From assembly GCA_017473105.1 (NCBI GenBank), contig JAFUNE010000015.1, positions 1 to 41,915 on the forward strand: a stretch of 41,915 bases of DNA, given 5' to 3'. Below, piece by piece: positions 15,119-24,025 of the stretch (within the stretch, counting starts at the first letter, position 1; every line of letters starts with the position of its first letter). Source of the DNA: Bacilli bacterium (GTDB lineage: Bacteria > Bacillota_I > Bacilli_A > RF39 > UBA660). The translations under genes and the position numbers were made by a program. The notes below the pieces were generated by a model that was given only the letters and a program-made list of their open reading frames with translations, did not search any database and had not been told where the DNA came from.

Positions 15119-15370
15119 ATGCCTAATATTAAAAGTGCTAAAAAAAGAGTATTAGTTACTGAAAAAGCTACTGTATTAAACAATGATGTTAAACAATCAA
15201 TGAAAACAGCTATCAAAAAAGTTGAAAAAGCTGCAACTAAAGAAGAAGCTATGAATTTAGTAAATAATGCAAATAAGAGAATTGATATCGCTGCTTCTAA
15301 AGGTGTTATCAAAGCTAATACAAGAGATAGATATAAGACAAGATTAAATAAAATTGTTAATTCAAAATAA
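15119..15370 (+). CDS. rpsT: 30S ribosomal protein S20
   Basis: Binds 16S rRNA and helps assemble the small subunit. The 83 residues match the family throughout: MPNIKSAKKRV at the start, the basic helices, and GVIKANTRDRYKTRLNKIV at the end. The strong AAAGGGAGGTGG site fixes the start. Monocistronic, with its own promoter and terminator. Confidence 0.97.
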   Translation: MPNIKSAKKRVLVTEKATVLNNDVKQSMKTAIKKVEKAATKEEAMNLVNNANKRIDIAASKGVIKANTRDRYKTRLNKIVNSK

Positions 15371-15372
15371 AT

Positions 15373-15404
15373 AAGTAGATGTTATCTACTTTTTTTGTTA
15401 TAAT
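15373..15404 (+). terminator. rpsT terminator fused to the next promoter
   Basis: The stem AAGTAGAT/ATCTACTT has a 3-nt loop, then a T-run. The T-run leads into TGT-TATAAT (-10 at 15399-15404), the extended -10 promoter of the transglutaminase-like gene; no good -35 is present. Confidence 0.82.
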
Positions 15405-15422
15405 AAATTAGGTGAATAAATA

Positions 15423-16343
15423 ATGGAAAGAAGAAAAATATTAGTTATTATAATACTACTTTTATTATTTGCTATATGTGGATATCTTTTTTATGTAAGA
15501 TTTGATGATTTAGTTGAATTTTATAAATTACTTCTTGATGATGTAATTGAAAAAGAAGTTATTATTCCAGAAACAAATGAATATAGTAAAAAATATGATT
15601 TTGATACTTTTAAAAACACTACTAACTTTAGACCTCAAAATCATGATGATGTTAAAGATATATTCTATACAGCACTTAATAATGGTTGGGATAAATTCAC
15701 GTTTTATTGTCCTGATGAGTATACAAACTGTGCTTATGATGTTAAAAAAATAGCTAATGAGAGTGATTTTATAACTACTATTAACAACTATGTACATCCA
15801 TTTAATTCTTATAAGAAAATTAATACTTTTATTACTGGTGAAGATGAGGTTTTAATTGAAATAGAAAAATTATATACAAATGAAGAAATTGATTTATTAA
15901 ACAAAATGATAGATGATATTATTATCGAACTTAAAATTAATAAAGATAATATTACAGTTGAAGATATAAAGAAAATTCATGATTATATTGCTAGTGTTAC
16001 TACTTATGATGATAATTATGATAAAAATGATACAACTACAATTTCTAATAAAGCTAATGGTGCACTTGTAAATAAAGTTGCACTTTGTAGTGGATATACT
16101 GATGCTTTTGCCCTATTCATGGATAAACTTGGTGTTATGAATTTTAAAGTTTCAACAGATACTCATGTATGGAATGCTATATATTTTGAAGGTGAATGGT
16201 CTCATATCGATATAACTTGGGATGATGATGAAGTTAATGAAAATAACACTTATAATTTCTTTATGATAAGTACTGAAGATATGCAAAAGTTAGATATTAG
16301 TGAACATTATTTTAATCAACAATTATATAGTGAAATTAATTAA
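15423..16343 (+). CDS. Membrane-anchored transglutaminase-like protein, 306 aa
   Basis: A probable extracytoplasmic protein with an N-terminal signal anchor (about residues 5-25) and a C-terminal transglutaminase-like (papain fold) domain. The catalytic triad is visible: Cys222 in ALCSGYTDAF, His248 in THVWNAI and Asp263 in HIDITWDD. Relatives in Firmicutes are usually annotated as transglutaminases or cysteine proteases of unknown substrate, often at the cell surface. Residues 30-165 have no recognisable domain. It is preceded by AGGTGA and has an extended -10 promoter in the rpsT terminator. Confidence 0.88.
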   Translation: MERRKILVIIILLLLFAICGYLFYVRFDDLVEFYKLLLDDVIEKEVIIPETNEYSKKYDFDTFKNTTNFRPQNHDDVKDIFYTALNNGWDKFTFYCPDEYTNCAYDVKKIANESDFITTINNYVHPFNSYKKINTFITGEDEVLIEIEKLYTNEEIDLLNKMIDDIIIELKINKDNITVEDIKKIHDYIASVTTYDDNYDKNDTTTISNKANGALVNKVALCSGYTDAFALFMDKLGVMNFKVSTDTHVWNAIYFEGEWSHIDITWDDDEVNENNTYNFFMISTEDMQKLDISEHYFNQQLYSEIN

Positions 16344-16375
16344 AAAAGAATATCTATTAATTTAGATATTCTTTT
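16344..16375. terminator. Bidirectional terminator between the transglutaminase-like gene and miaA
   Basis: The perfect 13-bp stem AAAAGAATATCTA/TAGATATTCTTTT has a 6-nt loop. T-runs occur in both directions and it overlaps the miaA stop codon. Confidence 0.88.
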
Positions 16376-17238
16376 ATTGTGTTTATTGTTTCATTAAAGT
16401 TTTCATAATTTACATCAAACCATTTTATATCTTTCATTTGATTATAAAACCATGTAAATTGTCTTTTTGCGTAATGTCTTGAATTTTGTTTGATTAATTC
16501 TTTTGCTTTTTCGAGTGATATATTATTATTAAAGTATTCATTTAATTCTCTGTATCCAATTATATTAGAGAAATTTTTATATCCTTTTTTGTATAATCTT
16601 TCTGCTTCTTCTAATAATCCTTCTTCAAACATTACATCTACTCTTTTATTTATTCTTTCATATAAATTTTCTCTTGAAGTTCTAAGTCCTATTAAGGTGA
16701 AATCATATAGCTTTTTATTAATTCTATCACTGGAAGATATTGTTTTACCTGTTTCATTATAAAACGTAATATATCTTTCTAAACGCTGTCTATTATTTAA
16801 ATGGATATTATTATTTTTATCTATATTATCTGCCATTTGTTTTAATTCTTCATTTGAATATGAACTATAATCTACTTTTTTTATTTTTGTTTCTTCTAGT
16901 TCGTAATTATATAATAATGCTTTTATATATAGTCCAGATCCACCTACAATTATTACATTTTTATTTTCAGAAATAAATTTATCTAAAAGTTTACGACCAT
17001 CTTTTTGATAATCATAAATAGTGTATTCTTCATCAAGTGATATTAAATCTAGCATATGGTGAGGAATATTTTCTTTTTCTTCTTCTCTTACTTTTGCTGT
17101 TGCGATTAGTGGTTCTTTGTATATAGCTGTTGAGTCAGCATTTATTATTTGTGCATCATAATATTTTGCAAGTTCAACGCTTAGTTTTGTTTTACCCGTT
17201 GCTGTTGGTCCTACTATTACTATTATTTTACTCTTCAT
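16357..17238 (-). CDS. miaA: tRNA dimethylallyltransferase
   Basis: Transfers a dimethylallyl group to A37 of tRNAs that read U-starting codons. The 293 residues show the P-loop GPTATGKT (10-17), INADSTAIYKEPLIATAK, VGGSGLYIKALL and HYAKRQFTWF near the end. The start is inside the end of the small upstream gene (overlap 11 bp), so it is translationally coupled to it. Last gene of the yqeG-yqeH-mutL operon. Confidence 0.95.
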   Translation of the reverse strand: MKSKIIVIVGPTATGKTKLSVELAKYYDAQIINADSTAIYKEPLIATAKVREEEKENIPHHMLDLISLDEEYTIYDYQKDGRKLLDKFISENKNVIIVGGSGLYIKALLYNYELEETKIKKVDYSSYSNEELKQMADNIDKNNNIHLNNRQRLERYITFYNETGKTISSSDRINKKLYDFTLIGLRTSRENLYERINKRVDVMFEEGLLEEAERLYKKGYKNFSNIIGYRELNEYFNNNISLEKAKELIKQNSRHYAKRQFTWFYNQMKDIKWFDVNYENFNETINTIKEYLN

Positions 17239-17386
17239 CTTTTAACTCCAATGATAATTCTTTATTATAATTTTTTGGAACTATATCACCATTTGAATCT
17301 AATTCTAATCCGTGTGATTCTAGATACTCCATAAATTCTTTAACTGTATCTCTTATTTTTTCAAGTTTTTCTTTTTCGTTTTCCAT
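17228..17386 (-). CDS. Small ORF between mutL and miaA, 52 aa
   Basis: Translates as a charged helical peptide beginning MENEKEKLEKIRDTVKEFME and ending KELSLELKDEE. Its ATG overlaps the mutL stop (TAATG) and its end overlaps the miaA start. This packing, plus the lack of any other use for the interval, supports it as a real coupled gene. I do not recognise a family. It could also serve only to carry ribosomes from mutL to miaA. Confidence 0.72.
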   Translation of the reverse strand: MENEKEKLEKIRDTVKEFMEYLESHGLELDSNGDIVPKNYNKELSLELKDEE

Positions 17387-19107
17387 TAGCTGTTCACCCT
17401 CTTAAATAATTTTTCAAGTTCATATATTGGATATTTTATTATTGTTGGTCTTCCATGTGGACATGTATATGGAAAATCACATTTGAACAAGTTGTTTATT
17501 AGTTCTTCTTGTTCTAAGTATCCTATATTTGTATTTGCTTTAACACTCATTTTGCATGCTAATCTTGTAGCTGCTGCTTCATTGAATTTTACTCTATCAA
17601 ATTTATCCGATATTTCTATTATAAGTTCAAATATTTTTTTAATACTTTCTTCTTCATAACCTTCTTTTAACCAAGATGGATGTGATGTAACTCTATATGT
17701 ATTAGTTCCAAATTCATCTATTTCAAATCCAAGTGTTCTTATAAATTCTATATTATCTTTTAATTTCAAAAATTCATTATGTGCATATTCAAATTGTAGC
17801 GGAAATAACATATTTGTTGTATAAGTTTGTTGTTCTTCAAGATTTTTCATATATTTTTCGTAATTAATTCTTTCATTTGCTGCGTGTATATCAATCATAT
17901 ACATAATATTTTCATCATGTGCTATTAAATATGTTCCAAGCGCTAAGCCTACTGGTTTTATAAATGTATTTTCTTTTAGTAATTCTTCTTCGTTGTATTC
18001 AATTACTTCTTCCTCTACATTTAAATTTAATCTTACTTCTTCTATTACTTTTTCTTGTTTTATTTCTTCTTTTTCTTCTTTGTTTATTTCTACTTTTTCT
18101 TCTTGATATGCTTTAAATGTATTATCTGTTTTATTTATTGCTTGTCTGATAGTTGTAAATAATAAATCATTTAGATTTTCTAATTTTGAAAACTTAATAT
18201 CTTGTTTTGTTGGATGTATATTTACATCTATTAGAGTTGGATCTGTTTCAATATATAAAACTACTACTGGATATTTATTATCCGCTAGTACTGTGTGATA
18301 CGCGTCTTTTATTGTTCTATTAACATTTTGATTTGTTACTACTCTTCCGTTTACTAGCGTAATCATATTATTTTTATTTGATTTTTGAATATTAATGTTA
18401 CTTATGTATCCATTAATCATATAATCGTAATTTTCGGCTGAAATTTTGATCATATTTTTTGTTGTATTATATCCATATATTTCATGTATTGTTTTATAAA
18501 TGTCATTACTTCCAGATGTTTTAAATATTTGTTTATCATTATTAATTAAAGTAAATGATATTTCTGGATGTGATAGTGATATTTTTTCTATATATGAAAC
18601 GCAAAGATTTAATTCAGTATTTAAACTTTTCATGAATTTTAATCTTGCTGGTACGTTATAGAATAAGTTTTTAACTTCTATAATTGTTCCTTGTCTCATT
18701 GAACCTATCGTTGGTTCTTCAAATTTACCATACTTTATTTGTACTTTTGTTGCTTCATTTCCATCGTATGTATCTAGTGTTACTTCTGATACTGATGATA
18801 TCGCTGCTAGAGCTTCTCCTCTGAAACCTAGTGTACTTATAAAATATAAGTCGTTTTCATTTTTTATTTTACTTGTTGCATGTCTACTGAAGCAAAGAAT
18901 AGCATCTTCTTTGCTCATACCGCATCCATCATCAATTATTTTTATTGATTTTGTTCCTGATTCAGTTAGTTCAATTTTTATATTTTCACTTCCTGCATCA
19001 ATACTATTTTCAACAAGTTCTTTTACTACATTAGCTATTCTCTCTACAACTTCTCCTGCAGCTATTTTGTTTGCTAATGTTTCATTCATTACGTTAATTT
19101 TACCCAT
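17386..19107 (-). CDS. mutL: DNA mismatch repair protein MutL
   Basis: Couples MutS mismatch recognition to strand removal. The 573 residues have the GHKL ATPase at the N-terminus (NKIAAGEVVERIANVVKELV, DDGCGMSKEDA, GFRGEALAAISSV), an acidic Glu/Lys linker (about 345-375) and a C-terminal dimerisation domain. The endonuclease motif DIHAANERINYE and the zinc-site segment CPHGRP are present, so it is probably a nicking MutL, as in organisms without MutH. mutS is not next to it. It starts directly at the yqeH stop. Confidence 0.95.
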   Translation of the reverse strand: MGKINVMNETLANKIAAGEVVERIANVVKELVENSIDAGSENIKIELTESGTKSIKIIDDGCGMSKEDAILCFSRHATSKIKNENDLYFISTLGFRGEALAAISSVSEVTLDTYDGNEATKVQIKYGKFEEPTIGSMRQGTIIEVKNLFYNVPARLKFMKSLNTELNLCVSYIEKISLSHPEISFTLINNDKQIFKTSGSNDIYKTIHEIYGYNTTKNMIKISAENYDYMINGYISNINIQKSNKNNMITLVNGRVVTNQNVNRTIKDAYHTVLADNKYPVVVLYIETDPTLIDVNIHPTKQDIKFSKLENLNDLLFTTIRQAINKTDNTFKAYQEEKVEINKEEKEEIKQEKVIEEVRLNLNVEEEVIEYNEEELLKENTFIKPVGLALGTYLIAHDENIMYMIDIHAANERINYEKYMKNLEEQQTYTTNMLFPLQFEYAHNEFLKLKDNIEFIRTLGFEIDEFGTNTYRVTSHPSWLKEGYEEESIKKIFELIIEISDKFDRVKFNEAAATRLACKMSVKANTNIGYLEQEELINNLFKCDFPYTCPHGRPTIIKYPIYELEKLFKRVNS

Positions 19108-20109
19108 TTAGATCATACTCTTTCTATAACTAATTAGTTTATTATCAAGTGCATATATTTTTATTATTCCTGGTTTTGTAATTCTTACAAATCCTAGTCC
19201 GTTTATTAATATGTCTGTTGGTTCTGTAACTTCTATTATTTTATTTGGCAATATAGTCAATTTTTCATTTTTAGATTTTACTTTTTCATATCTTAAATTA
19301 TCACTCATATAGAAACTAAAACTATTAAATTTATTACCTACATTTTCTATTCTTAAAATATCATTAACCACTATTGCATAAGCTGGTCTTACTTGAAATG
19401 TTTTAACTCTGATTTCTTTTTTTGGATAAAATTTTAATGTTTTATTATATTCAACGAAATTATATATTGCATCATCATCTATAAATCCAGGTGTATCTAC
19501 AATAGTTAGATTTTTATTTAATTTTATTGTAATAAATGACGCTGTTGTATTTGGTATAGCGCTTGTTGTTATTACTGGATTTTTTAAATTACTTGTTAAA
19601 ATATGATTTATAAATGTACTTTTACCGCTATTTGTAAATCCTACTATATATAATCTTTTAACATTATCTTTATTTATTTTTTCTAAAAATGCGTCTATAT
19701 TATAATTTTTATATGAACTTACACACATTATATTTTCAGTATCGTATATGTTTTCTTTTACATAAGAAATTATCTTTTTTTCTTTTAAACTTTTAGGAAG
19801 TACATCTCTTTTAGTAATTAAAATATATTTGTTATTTTTAAATTTTTTGATATATTTTTTGATTTTATCATTTATATTTAGTGAATCTACTAAAAATGCT
19901 ACACTTGAGTTTTTATCACTATTTATATTATTTATAATACCTTCTGTATCTATTTTTTTATCTAGTACACTGTATTCACCATAATGTATAATTTTAAAAC
20001 ATCTTTCACAGTATTCTGATTTGTCATAAACACTAGCTTTTACAAATCCTTCTTCTCCAATTTTTTCTGTTTGAAGAACACTTCCACAACCATTACATTT
20101 TTTATTCAT
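19108..20109 (-). CDS. yqeH: Ribosome-biogenesis GTPase YqeH
   Basis: A circularly permuted GTPase needed for 30S assembly. Order in the 333 residues: a zinc finger (C5, C8, C34, C37), the G4-type motif TKRD (99-102), then the P-loop GFTNSGKST (157-165) and G3 DTPGF, i.e. G4 before G1 as expected for the permuted family. The C-terminal domain is typical of YqeH. Its ATG lies within the end of yqeG (8-bp overlap), with AAGGGG as ribosome site. Confidence 0.95.
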   Translation of the reverse strand: MNKKCNGCGSVLQTEKIGEEGFVKASVYDKSEYCERCFKIIHYGEYSVLDKKIDTEGIINNINSDKNSSVAFLVDSLNINDKIKKYIKKFKNNKYILITKRDVLPKSLKEKKIISYVKENIYDTENIMCVSSYKNYNIDAFLEKINKDNVKRLYIVGFTNSGKSTFINHILTSNLKNPVITTSAIPNTTASFITIKLNKNLTIVDTPGFIDDDAIYNFVEYNKTLKFYPKKEIRVKTFQVRPAYAIVVNDILRIENVGNKFNSFSFYMSDNLRYEKVKSKNEKLTILPNKIIEVTEPTDILINGLGFVRITKPGIIKIYALDNKLISYRKSMI

Positions 20110-20626
20110 AATATTTCCCCTTTGTAAATAGTTCTTTTTTATCTAAATAATCATATAAAAATTTTTCAATTACTCTATTTATAAATGTTATACTGCTATC
20201 TTTATCTGTAAGTGGATTTACAAGTATACTTGTTAAGTCTAATTTGTTTGCTCCGTATATATCAGTTAATAGTTGATCACCTATTGCTGCTACTTCTGTA
20301 TGTTTATATTTAAATTTTTCCATTATTTTTTCATATTTGTTTTTTCTTGGTTTCAAAGAAAATGCACATGCATCAACATTTAAATATGATTTAAATGGTT
20401 CAATTCTATGTTTTGGAGCATTTGACATAATTATTATTTTAAATCCTTTATCTCTTAACTCATCTATTAACCTTTTTTGTCTTTTAGTTGGTTTGTTTAT
20501 ATGAGCTGGGGTTAGTGTATTATCCAAATCAAAAATAATACAACGAATTCCTTTTTTGTATAGTTTATCAAAATTTATATAATAAATACTTTTTTGGTAA
20601 ATGTCTGGTATTATATTCTCTATCAT
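20102..20626 (-). CDS. yqeG: YqeG-family HAD phosphatase
   Basis: A HAD-superfamily (IIIA) phosphatase of 174 residues with motif I FDLDNTLTP (D33, D35), motif II MSNAP and motif III/IV region KPRKNKYEKIM ... GDQLLTD. The biological substrate is not established. It is the first gene of the operon yqeG-yqeH-mutL-small ORF-miaA; yqeG-yqeH adjacency is classical in Firmicutes. Translation begins after GAGAGGAAG. Confidence 0.93.
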   Translation of the reverse strand: MIENIIPDIYQKSIYYINFDKLYKKGIRCIIFDLDNTLTPAHINKPTKRQKRLIDELRDKGFKIIIMSNAPKHRIEPFKSYLNVDACAFSLKPRKNKYEKIMEKFKYKHTEVAAIGDQLLTDIYGANKLDLTSILVNPLTDKDSSITFINRVIEKFLYDYLDKKELFTKGKYYE

Positions 20627-20666
20627 GTTTCACTTCCTCTCATAAAATTATATCAATTTTTTCATA

Positions 20667-20694
20667 AAATAAAAAGATGCATTAAGCATCTATT
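20667..20694 (-). terminator. Terminator and left copy of the 28-bp direct repeat
   Basis: The stem AGATGC/GCATCT is followed on the minus strand by TTTTTATTT. All 28 bases are identical to 24026-24053. It ends the ABC transporter cassette and overlaps the stop of the 166-aa gene. Confidence 0.85.
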
Positions 20695-21190
20695 GTTTAA
20701 ATTTCATATTATAAATAGTTTTACACCATATTATTGTAATAATGATATTTAATATCATCTCTGCTATAAACATGCAAATTATATATTTTAGTTTTAATAT
20801 AAATAGAAATATAATGATGTATTTTATTATATTTAAAATTAAAAGTATATAACTGATTATTTTTATTTTCTCTTTGTACCATTTTTTTATTTCAATCCTT
20901 AAAAATATTTCTTCATAATAATTATCTATATCATATGAAAATATTTTATATACAAGCAATAATATTGTTAAAATATTTATTATCGAATATAACATTACAA
21001 TAATTGATTCATCCAAGAATTTATATCCCATTAATTTTAACAACTCATTAATATTGTTTAAATTTAATATTGTTGTAGTCTCAGTATAACAGAACATTAT
21101 TATTGTTATAAAATATATCAATATAAATTTATATAAACCATTTTTTATATTTTGGATAACACTTAACTTATTATATTTATTCATATTCAT
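20690..21190 (-). CDS. Membrane protein of ABC cassette, 166 aa
   Basis: Function unknown. It has four hydrophobic segments (about 18-38, 62-84, 108-130, 135-158) and is very rich in Ile, Leu and Tyr. It directly follows the permease gene at 21191 (no gap) and is the last gene of the cassette. It may be a third membrane component of the transporter or an immunity-type protein for the secreted product; neither is shown by sequence. Confidence 0.72.
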   Translation of the reverse strand: MNMNKYNKLSVIQNIKNGLYKFILIYFITIIMFCYTETTTILNLNNINELLKLMGYKFLDESIIVMLYSIINILTILLLVYKIFSYDIDNYYEEIFLRIEIKKWYKEKIKIISYILLILNIIKYIIIFLFILKLKYIICMFIAEMILNIIITIIWCKTIYNMKFKQ

Positions 21191-21901
21191 TTATTTCCAA
21201 CCCTTTTTTAACATAATCGAAACTATTATATTTAAAATACTTAAATATAATAGTAATATTAATACTTCAAATATAAATGAAGAATAATTAGATATTTGAA
21301 AATATTTAAATGGATGAAAATTCATATCCAGTATACTCTTAACATTTGTTGGTTCTATAGGATAAATAAATGATGACATATTTATTGTTGCAACAAATAA
21401 AATTGATATATTCTTGTTATATAAATATTGTAGTAATACTCCTATTAGTGATATAAAATTGCTTATTAATAATATTTTTATTATATAGAATATATAATAA
21501 ATTATATTTTTAACTTGATAATTATTGTAATTTATTAGCTCAACATTTTTTATTATTATAGTTGATAATAGTGTTATTAGGATAAATAATATTATTGTAT
21601 AAATTATCGATAATATAAAACTATATTTTGTTATTTGAATATATAATTCTTTTATATTTTGAAATCTTTGTTTTATATTATCGTTTGTAAGTGTATTAAA
21701 ACTTACCATATAAATACTAAAAATCGATAACATATAAATAATGTAAAACCAATACCAGTCTAATGAATTAAATATTTCATTAAACAAGTCTGTTTTCTTT
21801 GTGATTGTACCAAGAACTACAATTAGTGGTGACAAAATCATAAGAATAACATAAGGTGTTTTTTTTCTAAGTATTGATTTTATTATTATATTATTTTTCA
21901 T
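21191..21901 (-). CDS. ABC-2 type permease-like membrane protein, 236 aa
   Basis: About six membrane helices and the gene order place it as a permease for the ATPase encoded just upstream. I chose the ATG at 21901 (MKNNIIIKSIL), which follows GGTGA, rather than the one four codons earlier; it overlaps the ATPase gene by 11 bp. I see no sequence motif beyond the membrane pattern, so the ABC-2 assignment rests on neighbourhood and topology. Confidence 0.7.
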   Translation of the reverse strand: MKNNIIIKSILRKKTPYVILMILSPLIVVLGTITKKTDLFNEIFNSLDWYWFYIIYMLSIFSIYMVSFNTLTNDNIKQRFQNIKELYIQITKYSFILSIIYTIILFILITLLSTIIIKNVELINYNNYQVKNIIYYIFYIIKILLISNFISLIGVLLQYLYNKNISILFVATINMSSFIYPIEPTNVKSILDMNFHPFKYFQISNYSSFIFEVLILLLYLSILNIIVSIMLKKGWK

Positions 21902-22523
21902 TAAATTCACCATTGTCTATCAAGTATATTTTATCAGCTAAATTATCTAAATCTTCTTTTATATGACTTGATATAAAAATCAATTTGCCTTCTTTTTTTA
22001 ATAGTTTTAATGTTTTTTTGATTTTTGTTACACTTTCTTCTTCTATTCCATTAAATGGTTCATCTAATATTATTACGTCTGTTTTTTCCATTAATGCTTG
22101 TGCTATTCCTAATTTTTGTTTCATTCCTAGTGAATATTCAGAATATAGTTTATCTTTTTCATTAAGTAAATTTACTTCTTCTAATATTTCCATTATTTCT
22201 TCATGTCCTATTTTATTTTGTATTGATGAAAGTAATTCTAAATTTTCATATCCTGTTAAATTAGGTAAAAAAGATGGTTTTTCTATTAAGGCTCTTACGC
22301 AATTTGGAAATTCATTATTTTTTATATAATTTTTATTATTAAAAGTTATTGTTCCAGTTGTAGGTTTATAAAATCCACATAACATTTTAAAAAAAACGCT
22401 TTTTCCACTTCCATTTCTACCAATTATTCCGTATATTTTCCCATCTTCAAATGTCAAATTAGTTTTATTTAATACTTGTGTATTTTTAAACGATTTTGAT
22501 AAATTTTTTATTTCTATTTTCAT
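21891..22523 (-). CDS. ABC transporter ATP-binding protein
   Basis: An ATPase subunit of 210 residues from MKIEIKNLSKSF (start at 22523 after CGGAG, not the longer frame). Walker A GRNGSGKS (35-42), signature YSLGMKQK (130-137), Walker B VIILDEPFNG (150-159) and the H-loop SSHIKED are intact. The short form with a BcrA-like layout is typical of ABC-2 exporters for peptides, antibiotics or lipids. It sits between two polytopic proteins and downstream of a secreted protein gene, which suggests export of, or protection from, a peptide-like substrate (inference). Confidence 0.93.
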   Translation of the reverse strand: MKIEIKNLSKSFKNTQVLNKTNLTFEDGKIYGIIGRNGSGKSVFFKMLCGFYKPTTGTITFNNKNYIKNNEFPNCVRALIEKPSFLPNLTGYENLELLSSIQNKIGHEEIMEILEEVNLLNEKDKLYSEYSLGMKQKLGIAQALMEKTDVIILDEPFNGIEEESVTKIKKTLKLLKKEGKLIFISSHIKEDLDNLADKIYLIDNGEFNEK

Positions 22524-22527
22524 ATTA

Positions 22528-23436
22528 TTACTTCTCCGTTTTTTCAAATTCAATTATATTTTTTTCTTTATTCTTATACGATAATACCAATATTACCAAT
22601 GAAATGAAATATGGTATTAAAAATTTTAATATATTTAATAATAAAGAATCTATTCCGTTTATCGAATACGGATCTAAAAAGTCAAAATAGAATAGAATCT
22701 TTTCTGATACAAATTTACCCCATACATATGGTATAAGAATAAATTCGTTTACAATATGTATAAAGTAATATATTATTGTAGAGCTTATCACTGTAATTAT
22801 TATATTATTACTTTTTTTCATTATAATTAAACCTATATTAATACAATATGCGATACAAAATGTAATTGAAATGATATATGTTATTATAAATATTATATTA
22901 TTGTCACATAAATATTTATAATTTTCAAATCCTGATTGTACTGCAAGTGTTGAATCAAAATGTCCTGAAATACTGTAACTCCATATTATGATATATATAA
23001 ATATGATAGGTATCAAAAATATATATTTATATGCTTTTTTTATAATTTTGCCTATATATTTTTGATATGACATTCTATTCAATTCATATTTATATGTTTG
23101 AGAATTTATTTCTTTTTGTACCTCTTTTAGTGATATATATATCATCAACATTGGAATAGTCATTAAAAAATAATTAAAAAACTTAGTTGATAAAACATTA
23201 TTCATTATTGAAAATGTATCATATGTATAATTAAAATTACTTAAATCTTTACATACATTAATTTCTTCATATTTATTTATAATTTTGCAAAATGCATATG
23301 AGACTGATTTAATTTCATTTGTATAAATATATCTTATTTTTTCTCCATAACAGATTATTGTTATAACTACAAATAGAATTATTAACATGGTAATTGCTAT
23401 TTTATTATTTTGTATATATTTTTTTATTTTTTTCAT
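22528..23436 (-). CDS. ABC-2 type permease-like membrane protein, 302 aa
   Basis: About six membrane helices (12-31, 86-104, 137-156, 183-204, 212-232, 268-292), with a first external loop of some 50 residues containing two cysteines (CKIINKYEEINVCKD). It ends four bases before the ATPase start. Family not recognised by motif; topology and position suggest the first of two transporter permeases. Confidence 0.75.
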   Translation of the reverse strand: MKKIKKYIQNNKIAITMLIILFVVITIICYGEKIRYIYTNEIKSVSYAFCKIINKYEEINVCKDLSNFNYTYDTFSIMNNVLSTKFFNYFLMTIPMLMIYISLKEVQKEINSQTYKYELNRMSYQKYIGKIIKKAYKYIFLIPIIFIYIIIWSYSISGHFDSTLAVQSGFENYKYLCDNNIIFIITYIISITFCIAYCINIGLIIMKKSNNIIITVISSTIIYYFIHIVNEFILIPYVWGKFVSEKILFYFDFLDPYSINGIDSLLLNILKFLIPYFISLVILVLSYKNKEKNIIEFEKTEK

Positions 23437-23482
23437 ATAAAACTCCTATATGTAAAAAGGGAAAATATTTTTATATTATTTA

Positions 23483-23890
23483 TCAGTTATATGTCCATAC
23501 TCCTGTATGTCTTACTTTATATATTGTAATTGATGGTTGTTGAAATTGCAATTTATATGATCCGGCAAGAATTGCATTTTCATCGTCAAATGTGGCAATC
23601 TCATTTTTATCCAATTCTACCCATCCTGTTTTTACTCCTGTTGATTTCATTACTCTTACCTCAACTGGTACTTCATCACCTGATGCAGTTATTTTTTCTG
23701 TATATGCACTTTCATAATATTGTGGCTCAAAATTCATGGTTTTTGTTCTATATTCTGCCATTGTATAGTTTCCTTTATATGCAGGTATTTCTATTGATGT
23801 TACTAGTACTGTATTTGCTGCATCTGCGGTTACTACAGAAAACATGATACAAATTAATAGTAAGTTTAAAAATATTTTGTATTTTTTCAT
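23483..23890 (-). CDS. Secreted protein, 135 aa, first gene of ABC cassette
   Basis: Start at 23890 (MKKYKIFLNLLLICIM), after AAAGGAGG; the frame extends further up but without support. A clear Sec signal peptide ends near ADA (residue 24), leaving about 110 residues, beta-rich with a Tyr/Trp-containing end (HTGVWTYN) and no cysteines. I do not recognise the family. It could be a bacteriocin-like or signalling protein, given the ABC genes after it and the regulatory repeats before it, but also simply a surface protein. It ends TGA followed by TAA. Confidence 0.78.
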   Translation of the reverse strand: MKKYKIFLNLLLICIMFSVVTADAANTVLVTSIEIPAYKGNYTMAEYRTKTMNFEPQYYESAYTEKITASGDEVPVEVRVMKSTGVKTGWVELDKNEIATFDDENAILAGSYKLQFQQPSITIYKVRHTGVWTYN

Positions 23891-23942
23891 TAATTCCTCC
23901 TTTATTATTTTCCCTTTATTACCAAAATATCTTTCTAATTTC

Positions 23943-24011
23943 ATTTTAACATTATACATATAAAGATACAATTTGTTTTAATGACAAAATAATGGTGTTT
24001 TATGACAAAAT
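23943..24011 (-). promoter_or_regulatory. Promoter region of the secreted-protein cassette with direct repeats
   Basis: Two copies of ATGACAAAAT (plus-strand sense) at 23981-23990 and 24002-24011 start exactly 21 bp apart. Downstream lies TATAAT (23951-23956) with a poor -35 (AAAACA), or alternatively TTGTAT (23966-23971)-17-TAAAAT (23943-23948). Repeats at this spacing just upstream of a weak -35 are typical of response-regulator activated promoters. Confidence 0.62.
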
Positions 24012-24025
24012 GTTACATTTTTTTC

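Noticed and set aside
23483..23890. Secreted protein as lactococcin 972-type bacteriocin
   Set aside because: The GVW near its end and the adjacent ABC genes recall that family, but the length, the rest of the sequence and the permease types do not match.
23891..23971. 27-codon upstream extension of the secreted protein
   Set aside because: It would bury the signal peptide and AAAGGAGG inside the coding region; the internal ATG at 23890 gives a textbook signal sequence.
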